Assembly (NCBI RefSeq): GCF_008763945.1
Contig: NZ_VTQH01000002.1
Coordinates: forward strand, 31,559 to 95,558
Source of the DNA: Microbacterium testaceum StLB037
GTDB lineage: Bacteria > Actinomycetota > Actinomycetes > Actinomycetales > Microbacteriaceae
Reading direction: 5' to 3'
Length of the DNA stretch: 64,000 nucleotides
Part shown: one piece after another, positions 9,679 to 19,470 of the stretch
Position numbering within the stretch: the first letter of the stretch is position 1
Layout: each line of letters opens with the position of its first letter
Translations under genes and position numbers: made by a program
Notes under the pieces: generated by a model
Seen by the model: only the letters and a program-made list of their open reading frames with translations
Databases searched by the model: none
Told to the model about the DNA's origin: nothing

Positions 9679-11778
9679 TTACTTCTTCGCGGCGGCCAGC
9701 GACTCGCGCGCGGCCTCGACGACGTGCTCGGTGGTGATGCCGAACTTCTGGAAAAGGGTCTTGTAATCGGCCGATGCACCGAAGTGCTCGATCGCGACCG
9801 AGCGGCCGGCGTCGCCGACGATGCCCGCCCAGCTGAGCGCGGAGCCGGCCTCGACCGACACGCGGGCCTTCACCGACGACGGCAGCACCGACTCGCGGTA
9901 CGCCTCGTCCTGCTCGGCGAACCACTCGAGCGAGGGGGCCGACACGACGCGGGCGTGGACGCCCTCGGCGGCGAGCTTCTCGCGCGCCTCGACGGCCAGC
10001 TGCACCTCGGAGCCGGTGGCGATGAGGATCACGTCGGGCTCGCCGTTCGCGGCCTCGGCCAGGACGTAGGCGCCCTTGACCGCGCCTTCGGCGGAAGCGA
10101 GCTCGTCACCGGATGCCGCGCCCTCGCCGCGGGCGAAGACGGGGATGTTCTGGCGGGTCAGGGCGATACCGGCGGGGCCGGCGGTGCGGCGCAGCATCTC
10201 GAGCCAGACCACGGAGGTCTCGTTGGCATCCGCGGGACGCACGAGGGCGAAGTTCGGGATGGCGCGGAGCGTGGCGAGCTGCTCGATCGGCTGGTGCGTG
10301 GGGCCGTCCTCACCGAGGGCGACGGAGTCGTGCGTCCAGACGAAGATCGTGGGGATGTTCATCAGCGCGGCCAGACGCACCGGCGGGCGCATGTAGTCGC
10401 TGAAGATGAGGAAGGTGCCGCCGAAGGGGCGCGTGGGCCCGTGCAGCACGATGCCGTTGAGGATCGCGCCCATCGCGTGCTCGCGGATGCCGAAGTGCAG
10501 CACGCGGCCGTAGGGGTCGCCCGACCACTCGTGCGTCGACCACGACGCGGGGATGAAGGACTTTGCATCCTTGATCGTCGTCAGGTTCGACTCGGCGAGG
10601 TCGGCCGAACCGCCCCAGAGCTCGGGGAGCTCGGCGGCCAGGGCGTTGATGACCGTGCCGCTGGCGGCGCGGGTCGAGACGTCCTTGCCCGCTTCGAAGG
10701 CGGGGAGCGCGTCGGCGATGCCCTCGGGCAGTTCGCGGGCCTGCAGGCGGTCCCACAGCTGCTTGCGCTCGGGGTGGGCCTCGGCCCACGCGTCGAACTT
10801 CTGCTGCCAGGCGGCCTTCTCGGCCTCGCCGCGCTCGACCAGCTTGCGCGTGTGGGCGAGGACGTCGTCGGCGACGGCGAAGTGCTGCTCGGGGTCGAAG
10901 CCGAGCACCTCCTTCGTGGCCTTCAGCTCGTCGGCGCCGAGGGCCGAGCCGTGGATCTTGCCGGAGTTCTGCTTGCCGGGGGAGGGCCAGCCGATGATCG
11001 TCTTGAGGATGATGAGCGAGGGCTTGCTCGTCTCGCCCTTCGCGGCCTCGATGGCGCGGTGCAGCTCGGCGACGTCTTCGACGTACTCGCCGGTCTTCTT
11101 CCAGTCGACGGTCTGGACGTGCCAGCCGTAGGACTCGTAGCGCTTCTGGACGTCCTCGGTGAAGGCGACGTTGGTGTCGTCCTCGATGGAGATCTGGTTG
11201 GAGTCGTAGATGGCGATGAGGTTGCCGAGCTCCTGGTGGCCGGCGAGAGAGGAGGCCTCGCTGGTCACGCCCTCCTGCAGGTCGCCGTCACCGGCGATGA
11301 CGTACACGTAGTGGTCGAAGGGGCTCTCGCCGGCGGGGGTCTCGGGGTCGAAGAGACCGCGCTCGTACCGGGCGGCGTAGGCGAAGCCCACCGATGAGGC
11401 GAGGCCCTGGCCGAGGGGGCCGGTGGTGATCTCGACGCCGTCGGTGTGGCCGTACTCGGGGTGGCCGGGGGTCAGCGAGCCCCAGGTGCGCAGGGCCTCG
11501 AGGTCCTTCTTCTCGAGGCCGAAGCCGCCGAGGTACAGCTGCACGTACTGCGTGAGCGAGGAGTGACCGACCGACAGGATGAAGCGGTCGCGACCCGGCC
11601 AGTGGGTGTCCGCGGGGTCGTGGCGCATGACGCGCTGGTAGAGCAGGTAGGCGGCGGGTGCGAGCGACATCGCGGTTCCGGGGTGGCCGTTGCCCACCTT
11701 CTCGACGGCATCCGCCGCGAGGATGCGGGCGGTGTCCACCGCGCGCCGATCGATGTCATCCCATTCGAAGTCCGACAA
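9679..11778 (-). CDS. tkt: Transketolase
   Basis: 699 residues. Thiamine-diphosphate enzyme that transfers two-carbon ketol units in the non-oxidative pentose-phosphate pathway. It shows [19 protein letters not shown], the ThDP motif beginning GDGDLQEG and ending near SNQ, and the C-terminal pyrimidine-binding domain ([11 protein letters not shown]). I place the start at the TTG at 11778, directly before SDFEWDD, because GAAAGG lies 8 nt upstream; no ATG or GTG is suitably placed. It is the first gene of the operon. A TATGCT word at 11890-11895 is a possible -10 element about 110 nt upstream. Confidence 0.95.
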   Translation of the reverse strand: MSDFEWDDIDRRAVDTARILAADAVEKVGNGHPGTAMSLAPAAYLLYQRVMRHDPADTHWPGRDRFILSVGHSSLTQYVQLYLGGFGLEKKDLEALRTWGSLTPGHPEYGHTDGVEITTGPLGQGLASSVGFAYAARYERGLFDPETPAGESPFDHYVYVIAGDGDLQEGVTSEASSLAGHQELGNLIAIYDSNQISIEDDTNVAFTEDVQKRYESYGWHVQTVDWKKTGEYVEDVAELHRAIEAAKGETSKPSLIILKTIIGWPSPGKQNSGKIHGSALGADELKATKEVLGFDPEQHFAVADDVLAHTRKLVERGEAEKAAWQQKFDAWAEAHPERKQLWDRLQARELPEGIADALPAFEAGKDVSTRAASGTVINALAAELPELWGGSADLAESNLTTIKDAKSFIPASWSTHEWSGDPYGRVLHFGIREHAMGAILNGIVLHGPTRPFGGTFLIFSDYMRPPVRLAALMNIPTIFVWTHDSVALGEDGPTHQPIEQLATLRAIPNFALVRPADANETSVVWLEMLRRTAGPAGIALTRQNIPVFARGEGAASGDELASAEGAVKGAYVLAEAANGEPDVILIATGSEVQLAVEAREKLAAEGVHARVVSAPSLEWFAEQDEAYRESVLPSSVKARVSVEAGSALSWAGIVGDAGRSVAIEHFGASADYKTLFQKFGITTEHVVEAARESLAAAKK

Positions 11779-11967
11779 CAGGGTCGCCTTTCTCGATACT
11801 GAGCGCCCGGGTTCACTTCCGACGCCGCACTCACCACCGTAGGAGTGGGAGAGGGGTGGGGTGTCGGCGCGGGGCGCGCGTTCATCGCCAGCATAGCGAG
11901 ATCGCCGCCGCAGGTTGCGGCGCGTGACGGGGGTCGACAGACGGCCGAGCGTGTGGTGGCGATGGCA

Positions 11968-11973
11968 TAGAAT
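11968..11973 (+). promoter_or_regulatory. ctaB: Candidate -10 element of ctaB inside a small inverted repeat
   Basis: TAGAAT, 34 nt before the ctaB ATG. It sits in an inverted repeat ATAGAA, 9 nt, TTCTAT (11967-11987) that could be an operator. No clear -35 element is visible. Confidence 0.4.
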
Positions 11974-12007
11974 CGTGGAGGTTCTATACGCGCTACCCCG
12001 GGGGACG

Positions 12008-12934
12008 ATGGACATCTCGACGACGTCGCACGTCATTGCGACGACCGATCGCCGCTCCGTCGGACGCACCCTCCGGGCCTACGTCGCACTGACGAAGCCC
12101 CGCGTCCTCGAGCTTCTTCTCGTGACCACCGTGCCGGTGATGATCCTGGCACAGGGTGGTCTGCCGAACCTGTGGCTGATTCTCGCCACCGTGATCGGCG
12201 GCTCGCTCAGCGCGGGCTCGGCGGCGGCGTTCAACATGTACCTCGACCGCGATATCGACGCGCACATGCAGCGCACCGAGAACCGTCCGCTGGTCACCGG
12301 CGAGGTCTCGCCGCGCGGTGCGCTGACCTTCGCGTGGACGCTCGCCGTCGTCTCGACGGTGTGGCTGTGGGCGTTCACGAACCCGCTCGCGGCCGGTCTG
12401 TCGGCCGCGGCGATCTTCTTCTACGTCGTGATCTACACGATGATTCTCAAGCGCCGCACCGAGCAGAACATCGTCTGGGGCGGCATCGCGGGATGCTTCC
12501 CGGTGCTGATCGGCTGGTCGGCGGTCACCGGTTCGCTGTCTCTCGCGCCGTTCATCCTCTTCGCGCTGGTGTTCCTCTGGACGCCGCCGCACTACTGGCC
12601 GCTGTCGATGAAGTACGCCGCGCAGTACGACGAGGTCGACGTGCCGATGCTGGGTGCGACCCGCAGTGGTTCGCAGGTGGGCCTGCAGGTCATCCTGTAC
12701 GCGTGGGCCACCGTGGCGTGCTCGCTGCTGCTCATCCCCGTCGCGCCCATGGGCCTGGTGTACACCGTCTCGGCCCTCGTCTTCGGCGGCTGGTTCATCT
12801 ACGAGTCGCACCGCCTGTACTCGCGCGCCGTGCGCGGGGGCGAGCCCCGGCCGATGCGCGTGTTCCACGCCTCGATCACGTACCTCACGCTGCTGTTCGT
12901 CGCGATCGCCGTCGACCCGCTGCTGCCTTTCTGA
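12008..12934 (+). CDS. ctaB: Protohaem IX farnesyltransferase (haem O synthase)
   Basis: 308 residues. Membrane prenyltransferase that farnesylates haem B to haem O, the first step towards haem A for the aa3 terminal oxidase. The UbiA-family aspartate motif is visible as [12 protein letters not shown] (N-x3-D-x3-D), followed by RTENRP and multiple transmembrane helices. The ATG at 12008 follows a GGGGGACG stretch; the frame is open upstream without a better start. It is divergent from tkt, and ctaA, the next enzyme in the pathway, lies 1 kb downstream on the other strand. Confidence 0.95.
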   Translation: MDISTTSHVIATTDRRSVGRTLRAYVALTKPRVLELLLVTTVPVMILAQGGLPNLWLILATVIGGSLSAGSAAAFNMYLDRDIDAHMQRTENRPLVTGEVSPRGALTFAWTLAVVSTVWLWAFTNPLAAGLSAAAIFFYVVIYTMILKRRTEQNIVWGGIAGCFPVLIGWSAVTGSLSLAPFILFALVFLWTPPHYWPLSMKYAAQYDEVDVPMLGATRSGSQVGLQVILYAWATVACSLLLIPVAPMGLVYTVSALVFGGWFIYESHRLYSRAVRGGEPRPMRVFHASITYLTLLFVAIAVDPLLPF

Positions 12935-12946
12935 GCTGATTCGACG

Positions 12947-12975
12947 AGCGCCCGTCCCCGTCGCGGGCGGGCGCT
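12947..12975 (+). terminator. Terminator of ctaB
   Basis: Hairpin 12 bp after the ctaB stop: AGCGCCCG paired with CGGGCGCT plus an inner CCC/GGG stem, followed by TTTC. Confidence 0.65.
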
Positions 12976-13180
12976 TTCGTTCCCGGATGCCGGCTCCCCG
13001 GCCTCGCCGGAACGTTCGCGGAACCGTCGAAAGACGCGTTCGGACTCGGGCGTTCGCGATGCGCGATGTCGCTGGTCGCCGTGTCCGAACCACCCGGCCT
13101 CACGACAGGGGGCGGAGCCTCCCGCCGCGGCAAACCTATTGCCCACCCACCCGGGACGGGCCCCGACGCCTGCGCCGGCA

Positions 13181-13294
13181 TCGCTATCGCCGCATGCGAA
13201 AGCGCCCGCCCCTGACGGGAACGGGCGCTTTCGGCTCGCTATCGCCGCATGCGAAAGCGCCCGCCCCCTGACGGGAACGGGCGCTTTCGACTCG
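13181..13294. repeat. Tandem duplication of a 55-bp unit, each copy carrying a terminator-like hairpin
   Basis: Two near-identical copies (from 13181 and from 13236), differing by one extra C and a single base after the stem. Each holds a hairpin with perfect 11-bp arms, GAAAGCGCCCG and CGGGCGCTTTC (13198-13232 and 13253-13288). The arms end in GAAAG/CTTTC on both strands, so they could terminate from both sides: residual ctaB transcripts and the minus-strand gene at 13300. The rest of the 365-bp spacer 12935-13299 shows no gene that I can support. Confidence 0.8.
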
Positions 13295-13299
13295 CGGGG

Positions 13300-13791
13300 T
13301 CAGCGACGCGTGATGTCGTCGCCCGTGTCGAGCTTCGGCGCGTCGTGATTGGCGGACGCGGCGGCCTGCGGGGGAGCGGTCGCGGTCGAGGGCGTCTCGA
13401 CGTCGGCGTCCTCCACCGCGAGGGGCGTGGCGGTCGTCGCCGGTGCGAACGCGGCGGCCGGGGCGGCGGCCTCGGGGGCCGTCTCGTCGTCGTTGTTCCA
13501 GTCGATGGTCTCGATCGCGACGTCGGGGCGGCGGGTGAGCGCGGAGGCGGCGGCGAGGGCCAGCCACAGAGCGATGCCGATCGCGCCCGCGCCGAGGACG
13601 GCGGCGCCGACGACGACCCACGACTGGCCGACGTAGACCTGCACGACGGTGGCGTTGGGGTCGTTGAGCACCTGCTCCATCGCGTCGATCCCGTTCAGGA
13701 CGATCGCGAGACCGCCGACGATGGCGGCGATGGACGCGACCACGAGCACCCAGAACGGGATGCTGGTCAGCAGGCGGGGACGAGTCTTCAT
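13300..13791 (-). CDS. Small membrane protein of unknown function with acidic, Ala-rich tail
   Basis: 163 residues; I do not recognise a family. Two hydrophobic helices (about residues 12-32 and 58-84) flank a short segment containing GIDAMEQVLNDPNATVVQVYVGQ, and a low-complexity Ala/Thr/Pro/Asp-rich cytoplasmic tail follows. The ATG at 13791 has an AAGGAG site about 7 nt upstream. It sits alone between ctaB and ctaA, its stop 12 bp from the duplicated hairpins. Nothing in the context assigns a role; a membrane-associated accessory function is only a guess. Confidence 0.7.
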   Translation of the reverse strand: MKTRPRLLTSIPFWVLVVASIAAIVGGLAIVLNGIDAMEQVLNDPNATVVQVYVGQSWVVVGAAVLGAGAIGIALWLALAAASALTRRPDVAIETIDWNNDDETAPEAAAPAAAFAPATTATPLAVEDADVETPSTATAPPQAAASANHDAPKLDTGDDITRR

Positions 13792-13974
13792 GGGGAGTGC
13801 TCCTTGTCGTTCCGACAGGGGGTGTCGGGCGGCGGGTCTCGACGCGGGGGCGTTGAGACGATGGGCACGGAAGTGCCACGGTCAACCATGACCCATGCGT
13901 CGGTGCGCCGTGTAGGGGTCGCCGATGAATCGCCTATGAGCGTATAAGGGGGTCGGCGAGCACCCCGCCGAGCG

Positions 13975-14961
13975 TCAGCCGCGCGCGGACGCCGTCTCGC
14001 GAGCGGCATCCTGACGTCCTGCGACCACGGGCTCCTTCAACCGGAGCACGACGACGGTCATCGTCGCGGCGGCGAGAGCTGCGAGCACCATGTGCGTACC
14101 GACGGCGAACTCGGGCAGGCCGTTGCGCGCCTGGTACAGGCCGACGGCGATCTGGACGAGCTCGACGGCGAGAAGGGCGACGGCCCAACGGCGCACGTGC
14201 AGGCGCAGGCGCCACGCGGCGACGACCACGACGAGCGTGAGCGCGAACAGCGCGTACCCGGGCCACGAGTGCACGTGCTCGAGCACCTCGGCGTCGAAGC
14301 CGTTGCGCACGGAAGCCGCGTCGCCCGAGTGCGGACCCGCACCCGTGGTCAGCACGCCGAACACGATCGTGAGGGCGAGGACGCCGGTCGTCGCGTGGAC
14401 GAGCCCGGCGAACCAGCCGGGCACCGCACGCCGGCGGGGGCCGGCGGGCTGGTTCATCCGCACGAGGAAGGCGGCGCACACTGCGACGAGCGACACCGAG
14501 GCGACGTAGTGGAACCCGACGATGAAGGGGTTGAGGCCGGTCAGCACCGTGATGCCGCCGACGACGGCCTGGGCGACGATCCCGACGAGCACGATGAGCG
14601 AGAGCACGAACAGCACGCGGCGCTCGTGCCGCATGCGCCACACCAGCACGACCACGGCGATGGCCAGGATGCCGACGAGTCCCGTGAGCGTCCGGTTGCC
14701 GAACTCGATCACACCGTGGATGCCCATCTCCTGCGTGTTGACGAGGGAGTCGGGCGTGCACTTGGGCCAGGTCGGGCAACCGAGGCCGGAGCCCGTGAGC
14801 CGCACGGCGCCTCCGGTGCCGATGATGAGGACTTCGGCGATGAACGACAGCCAGGCGAACACGCGCACGCGGCGGTCGACGTCGGTCGGGAGCCAGGCGA
14901 CGACGCGCCGGAGCGGCGCGGGGACGCGGGACGAGGCGGGCGAGGTCGAGGCGGGGGACAT
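13975..14961 (-). CDS. ctaA: Haem A synthase (CtaA/COX15 family)
   Basis: 328 residues with about eight transmembrane helices. Converts haem O to haem A for cytochrome aa3 oxidase. The family's conserved stretches are visible: GGAVRLTGSGLGCPTWPKC (paired cysteines of the first extracellular loop), the EFGNRTLT motif, and later histidine-containing helices (VGFHYVAS, EHVHSWPGYALF). The ATG at 14961 has AGGAAG 8 nt upstream. It is divergent from sufB across 249 bp. Confidence 0.93.
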   Translation of the reverse strand: MSPASTSPASSRVPAPLRRVVAWLPTDVDRRVRVFAWLSFIAEVLIIGTGGAVRLTGSGLGCPTWPKCTPDSLVNTQEMGIHGVIEFGNRTLTGLVGILAIAVVVLVWRMRHERRVLFVLSLIVLVGIVAQAVVGGITVLTGLNPFIVGFHYVASVSLVAVCAAFLVRMNQPAGPRRRAVPGWFAGLVHATTGVLALTIVFGVLTTGAGPHSGDAASVRNGFDAEVLEHVHSWPGYALFALTLVVVVAAWRLRLHVRRWAVALLAVELVQIAVGLYQARNGLPEFAVGTHMVLAALAAATMTVVVLRLKEPVVAGRQDAARETASARG

Positions 14962-15039
14962 GCGTCTGGCTTCCTGGCATCCATTCGCTCGAGGCTGTCG
15001 GGCCGACGGGAGTGCCGTGCCGGGAGCGGGTCTTGCCTG

Positions 15040-15045
15040 TAGAAT
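15040..15045 (+). promoter_or_regulatory. sufB: Candidate -10 element of the suf operon
   Basis: TAGAAT directly preceded by TG, about 165 nt upstream of sufB, in the 249-bp ctaA/sufB spacer. No convincing -35 or SufR-type site is visible, and no sufR gene is present here. Confidence 0.35.
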
Positions 15046-15210
15046 CAAAGGGTCCGGGTGCAGCGCTCACGCGTTCGGCACCAGAGACAGTCTAGGCGCG
15101 CAGCCAGCGCCTTCGAGCGGGCCCACCAGCGACCTTCCTGAGACTTCGACCGGAGTCCGGAATGTCGGGGCGGATGACACCGTTGTGGCCCGAGAAGGAG
15201 AGTGATCACC

Positions 15211-16629
15211 ATGTCCGATGTCCTCATCGACCGACCCGAGCTCGAAAGCCTGGGGCAATACGAATTCGGCTGGCACGACACCGATGCCGCCGGCGCGATT
15301 GCGCAGCGTGGAATCAACGAGGACGTGGTGCGCGGGATCTCCGCCCTCAAGTCCGAGCCCGAATGGATGCTGAAGACGCGCCTGAAGGGCTACCAGCTGT
15401 TCGGCCGCAAGCCCATGCCCACGTGGGGTGCGGACCTGTCGGAGATCGACTTCGACAACATCAAGTACTTCGTGCGCTCGACCGAGAAGCAGGCCCAGAC
15501 CTGGGAAGACCTGCCGGAAGAGATCCGCAACACCTACGAGAAGCTCGGCATCCCCGAGGCCGAGCGTCAGCGCCTGGTCGCCGGCGTCGCCGCCCAGTAC
15601 GAGTCCGAGGTGGTCTACCACCAGATCCGTGAGGACCTCGAGCAGCAGGGTGTCATCTTCATGGACACCGACACCGCCCTGCGCGAGCACCCGGAGTTCT
15701 TCGAGGAGTACTTCGGCACGGTCATCCCCGCCGGCGACAACAAGTTCGCCGCCCTGAACACGGCCGTCTGGTCGGGCGGCTCGTTCGTCTACGTCCCCAA
15801 GGGCGTGCACGTCGAGATCCCGCTGCAGGCCTACTTCCGCATCAACACCGAGAACATGGGTCAGTTCGAGCGGACGCTGATCATCGCCGACGAGGACAGC
15901 TACGTCCACTACATCGAGGGCTGCACGGCTCCGATCTACAAGAGCGACTCGCTGCACTCGGCCGTGGTCGAGATCATCGTGAAGAAGAACGCACGCGTTC
16001 GCTACACGACGATCCAGAACTGGTCGAACAACGTCTACAACCTCGTCACCAAGCGCGCCGTCGCCCACGAGGGCGCGACAATGGAGTGGGTCGACGGCAA
16101 CATCGGCTCCAAGGTGACGATGAAGTACCCCTCCATCTACCTGATGGGCGAGCACGCCAAGGGCGAGACCCTGTCGGTCGCCTTCGCCGGTCCCGGTCAG
16201 CACCAGGACGCCGGCGCGAAGATGATCCACATGGCGCCGTACACGCAGTCGTCGATCGTCTCGAAGTCGATCGCCCGCGGCGGCGGTCGTGCCGGGTACC
16301 GCGGCGAGGTGCGGGTGGACGCCAACGCGCACCACTCCGCCAACACCGTGCGCTGCGACGCCCTGCTGGTCGACACGATCTCGCGCAGCGACACGTACCC
16401 CGCGATCGACATCCGCGTCGACGACGTGCAGCTCGGCCACGAGGCCACGGTCTCGAAGGTCAGCGAAGAGCAGCTGTTCTACCTGCAGTCGCGCGGTATG
16501 CCCGAAGACGAGGCCATGGCCATGATCGTGCGCGGGTTCATCGAGCCCATCGCCCGCGAGCTGCCCATGGAATACGCGCTCGAACTCAACAAGCTCATCG
16601 AAATGGGCATGGAAGGATCCGTAGGCTAA
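15211..16629 (+). CDS. sufB: Fe-S cluster assembly scaffold subunit SufB
   Basis: 472 residues. Subunit of the SufBCD scaffold on which Fe-S clusters are built in the cytosol. Conserved stretches include [39 protein letters not shown] and the C-terminal [12 protein letters not shown]. The ATG at 15211 has AAGGAG 10 nt upstream; the GTG at 15202 is too close to that site. It is the first gene of sufB-sufD-Rieske-sufC-DUF59. Confidence 0.97.
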   Translation: MSDVLIDRPELESLGQYEFGWHDTDAAGAIAQRGINEDVVRGISALKSEPEWMLKTRLKGYQLFGRKPMPTWGADLSEIDFDNIKYFVRSTEKQAQTWEDLPEEIRNTYEKLGIPEAERQRLVAGVAAQYESEVVYHQIREDLEQQGVIFMDTDTALREHPEFFEEYFGTVIPAGDNKFAALNTAVWSGGSFVYVPKGVHVEIPLQAYFRINTENMGQFERTLIIADEDSYVHYIEGCTAPIYKSDSLHSAVVEIIVKKNARVRYTTIQNWSNNVYNLVTKRAVAHEGATMEWVDGNIGSKVTMKYPSIYLMGEHAKGETLSVAFAGPGQHQDAGAKMIHMAPYTQSSIVSKSIARGGGRAGYRGEVRVDANAHHSANTVRCDALLVDTISRSDTYPAIDIRVDDVQLGHEATVSKVSEEQLFYLQSRGMPEDEAMAMIVRGFIEPIARELPMEYALELNKLIEMGMEGSVG

Positions 16630-17820
16630 ATGACGACTGCGACCGAATCTCCCGCAGCCGCCGAGGGTCACATCGACCCGGCAGCCCTCGTGGCATCCGT
16701 CGTTCCGGTGCAGACGCGCTCGGAGCGTCTCACCTCGTTCGACCCGGCCGACTTCGGCGTCCCCACGGGGCGCGAGGTCAACTGGAAGCTCACGCCCCTC
16801 GACCGGCTCAAGCCGCTCTTCGTCGACGAGGCGGGGCCCTCGGGCGCCGTCTCCGTCGAGGTCAGCGCTCCCGCCGCGGTCGAGCAGCTGCGCCTCGCGG
16901 CCGGCGACGCCCCGCGCGGTGAGCACTTCCGGCCCGAAGACCTGCCCGCGGCCCTCGCCTGGACGCACGAGACCGAGGCGCCGCTCCTGCGGATCCCCGC
17001 GAACGTCGAGCTCGACGAGCCCGTCGTCGTGCGCCTGACCGGCACCGGCGGCCTCGCGCACGCCCACGTCGTCATCGAGGCGCAGCCTAACTCGCGCGGC
17101 ACGATCGTGCTGCGGCACGAAGGCACCGCGAACCACGCGCAGAACGTCGAGATCCTCGTGCGCGACGGCGCCGACCTCACGGTCGTGTCCGTGCAGCGTT
17201 GGAACGACGACGCCGTGCACGCGGCATCCCACCAGGCCCGCGTCGACCGCGACGCCAAGCTCACGCACGTCGTGGTGAGCTTCGGCGGCGGCGTCGTGCG
17301 CGTGAACCCCTCGGTGGAGCTTTCGGGCCCCGGCGCCGAGGGGCGCTTGTACGGCCTGTCGTTCTCGGACGCCGGTCAGCACCTCGAGTCGCAGGTCTAC
17401 CTGCACCACAAGGGCCCGCACACCGTCGGCGACGTGCTCTACAAGGGCGCCCTGCAGGGCGAGAGCGCGCGCAGCGTCTGGATCGGCGACGTCCTCATCG
17501 GACCGGATGCCACGGGCACCGACTCCTACGAGGCCAACCGCAACCTCGTGCTCACCGACGGCGCCCGCGCCGACTCGATCCCGAACCTCGAGATCGAGAC
17601 CGGTGACATCCAGGGCGCCGGCCACGCCAGCGCCACGGGTCGCTTCGACGACGAGCAGCTGTTCTACCTGCAGGCGCGCGGCATCGCCGAGGACGAGGCG
17701 CGCCGCCTGGTCGTGCTCGGCTTCCTCAGCGAGATCGTCCAGCGCATCGGCATCCCCGAGCTCGAGATCGAGCTCATCGAGGCCATCGAGAACGAGCTGG
17801 CCGCGGGAGCCGAGGCGTGA
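16630..17820 (+). CDS. sufD: Fe-S cluster assembly protein SufD
   Basis: 396 residues. Paralogue of SufB and partner in the SufBC2D complex. It has the beta-helix core and the shared C-terminal element FDDEQLFYLQARGI. The ATG directly follows the sufB stop, with GGAAGGA inside the sufB end serving as ribosome-binding site. The last codon overlaps the GTG of the Rieske protein gene. Confidence 0.95.
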   Translation: MTTATESPAAAEGHIDPAALVASVVPVQTRSERLTSFDPADFGVPTGREVNWKLTPLDRLKPLFVDEAGPSGAVSVEVSAPAAVEQLRLAAGDAPRGEHFRPEDLPAALAWTHETEAPLLRIPANVELDEPVVVRLTGTGGLAHAHVVIEAQPNSRGTIVLRHEGTANHAQNVEILVRDGADLTVVSVQRWNDDAVHAASHQARVDRDAKLTHVVVSFGGGVVRVNPSVELSGPGAEGRLYGLSFSDAGQHLESQVYLHHKGPHTVGDVLYKGALQGESARSVWIGDVLIGPDATGTDSYEANRNLVLTDGARADSIPNLEIETGDIQGAGHASATGRFDDEQLFYLQARGIAEDEARRLVVLGFLSEIVQRIGIPELEIELIEAIENELAAGAEA

Positions 17821-18146
17821 GCGCCTCGCGCGCCTGCGCCCTCAGCGACCTCACGCAAGACGAGGCGCACCGCGTCGAGATCGACGGCGTCGCCATCGCG
17901 GTCGTCCTCGACGGCAACGGCGAGGTCCACGCGATCGGTGATGTCTGCACGCACGGTGACATCTCGCTCTCCGACGGGTTCGTCGAGGGCGAGACCCTGG
18001 AGTGCTGGGCCCACGGCTCGGCGTTCTCGCTGAAGACCGGTCGCCCGCTGAACCTCCCGGCCTTCGAGCCGGTGCCCGTGTACGAGGTCGTGATCGACGG
18101 AGACGACGTGCTCATCGATCCGTCCGTCACCAAGGCGACGGCCTGA
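17817..18146 (+). CDS. Rieske-type [2Fe-2S] ferredoxin within the suf operon
   Basis: 109 residues. The Rieske cluster motif is complete: C-T-H at CTHGD and C-x-x-H at CWAHGS, which coordinate a [2Fe-2S] cluster through two Cys and two His. Small soluble proteins of this type occupy the same place in suf operons of many Actinobacteria. Electron donation during cluster assembly is a reasonable inference but is not shown by the sequence. GTG start with GTGA overlap to sufD. Confidence 0.92.
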   Translation: MSASRACALSDLTQDEAHRVEIDGVAIAVVLDGNGEVHAIGDVCTHGDISLSDGFVEGETLECWAHGSAFSLKTGRPLNLPAFEPVPVYEVVIDGDDVLIDPSVTKATA

Positions 18147-18187
18147 GCCGCGCCCACGACCCCCAGAATTTACGAGTAAGGAACACC

Positions 18188-18958
18188 ATGTCTGTCCTCG
18201 AGATCCGCGACCTCCACGTGACGGTCGAGACGGAGAACGGTACGACCCCGATCCTCAACGGCGTGACGCTGACCATGCGCACCGGTGAGACCCACGCGAT
18301 CATGGGCCCCAACGGCTCGGGCAAGTCGACCCTGGCCTACACGATCGCCGGTCACCCCAAGTACACCGTCACGAGCGGCTCCATCACCCTCGACGGCGAA
18401 GACGTGCTGGAGATGAGCGTCGACGAGCGCGCCCGTGCCGGCCTCTTCCTCGCGATGCAGTACCCGGTGGAGATCCCCGGCGTCACCGTCACCAACTTCC
18501 TCCGCACCGCCAAGACGGCCATCGACGGCGAGGCTCCGGCCATTCGCTCGTGGACGAAGGACGTCAAGGGCGCCATGGAGAACCTCCGCATGGACCCCAA
18601 GTTCGCGCAGCGCAACGTCAACGAGGGCTTCTCGGGCGGCGAGAAGAAGCGCCACGAGATCCTCCAGCTCGAGCTGCTCAAGCCGAAGATCGCCGTGCTC
18701 GACGAGACCGACTCCGGCCTCGACGTCGACGCGCTGAAGATCGTGTCGGAGGGCGTGAACCGCGCCAAGGAGCAGACCGACCTGGGTGTGCTGCTCATCA
18801 CGCACTACACGCGCATCCTGCGCTACATCCGCCCCGACTTCGTGCACGTCGTCGTCAAGGGACGCATCGTCGAAGAGGGCGGGCCCGAGCTCGCCGACCG
18901 GCTCGAAGAAGAGGGTTACGACCGTTTCCTCGAGGCCGGGACCCCGATCGACGCGTAG
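18188..18958 (+). CDS. sufC: Fe-S cluster assembly ATPase SufC
   Basis: 256 residues. ABC-type ATPase that drives conformational change in SufBC2D. Walker A GPNGSGKST, signature FSGGEKKRHEI and Walker B IAVLDETDSGLD are visible. The ATG at 18188 has AAGGAA 4 nt upstream. The 41-bp gap after the Rieske gene is short enough for one transcript. Confidence 0.97.
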   Translation: MSVLEIRDLHVTVETENGTTPILNGVTLTMRTGETHAIMGPNGSGKSTLAYTIAGHPKYTVTSGSITLDGEDVLEMSVDERARAGLFLAMQYPVEIPGVTVTNFLRTAKTAIDGEAPAIRSWTKDVKGAMENLRMDPKFAQRNVNEGFSGGEKKRHEILQLELLKPKIAVLDETDSGLDVDALKIVSEGVNRAKEQTDLGVLLITHYTRILRYIRPDFVHVVVKGRIVEEGGPELADRLEEEGYDRFLEAGTPIDA

Positions 18959-18967
18959 GATCGTTAC

Positions 18968-19297
18968 ATGACCGCAACCCTCGCTCCCGAGAAGTACGAC
19001 GAGGTCACCGAGGCTCTCAAAGACGTCATGGACCCCGAACTGGGGATCAACGTCGTCGACCTCGGCCTCATCTACGATCTCGCGTGGGACGACGAGAACG
19101 ACGCGCTCGTCATCCACATGACCCTCACCTCGGCCGGCTGCCCGCTGACCGACGTGCTCGAAGAGCAGACCGCCCAGGCCCTCGACAACGTCGTGGAACG
19201 CTTCCGCATCAACTGGGTGTGGATGCCGCCGTGGGGCCCCGAACGGATCACCGACGACGGCCGCGACATGATGCGCGCCCTCGGTTTCGCGATCTGA
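18968..19297 (+). CDS. DUF59/MIP18-family Fe-S maturation protein (SufT-like)
   Basis: 109 residues. The family acts late in Fe-S protein maturation or carriage. The visible DUF59 signature runs from the DPELGINVVDLGLIY segment to TSAGCPLTD, whose single cysteine is the conserved one. It is the last gene of the suf operon, 9 bp after sufC, and a perfect hairpin follows. The cysteine desulfurase sufS and the sulfur carrier sufU, which often lie between sufC and this gene, are absent. Confidence 0.9.
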   Translation: MTATLAPEKYDEVTEALKDVMDPELGINVVDLGLIYDLAWDDENDALVIHMTLTSAGCPLTDVLEEQTAQALDNVVERFRINWVWMPPWGPERITDDGRDMMRALGFAI

Positions 19298-19311
19298 GCC
19301 AGAACATCCGC

Positions 19312-19340
19312 GAACGCCCACCCCTCACGGGTGGGCGTTC
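19312..19340 (+). terminator. Terminator of the suf operon
   Basis: Perfect 12-bp stem (GAACGCCCACCC with GGGTGGGCGTTC), loop CTCAC, followed by GTTGTTT, 15 bp after the last suf stop. Confidence 0.9.
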
Positions 19341-19458
19341 GTTGTTTCCGGATGCCGGGACCCCACCGACCCGAAGGCGTCGCGCGCCCGAAGGCAGCGC
19401 CCATCCCGCCGTGTGTCCTCCTCTGACGCGCCGGGTGCTCGGCATCCGGTGCTCTCAT

Positions 19459-19464
19459 TAGGCT
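19459..19464 (+). promoter_or_regulatory. -10 element of the patB-like gene; leaderless transcript likely
   Basis: TAGGCT ending 6 nt before the ATG at 19471, with no ribosome-binding site between, so the transcript probably starts at or next to the start codon. The same TAGGCT, 6 nt, ATG arrangement precedes the ABC gene at 35980, and both are preceded by the word GGCATCCGGTGCTCT. Confidence 0.6.
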
Positions 19465-19470
19465 TTTCGC

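Noticed and set aside
9724..11397. Long plus-strand frame opposite transketolase, and similar long frames opposite zwf, tal, sufD, accA1 and others
   Set aside because: Shadow frames of high-GC genes; the real strand carries clear enzyme motifs in each case.
11755..11778. TTGTCGGAC at the start of tkt as another damage-type promoter
   Set aside because: It is the start of the coding sequence itself, and no TAnnnT follows at the required distance.
13805..13830. CTGTCGGAA upstream of the membrane protein at 13791 as another damage-type promoter
   Set aside because: The hexamer 8 nt downstream is AGCACT, not TAnnnT, and the region is the ribosome-binding site.
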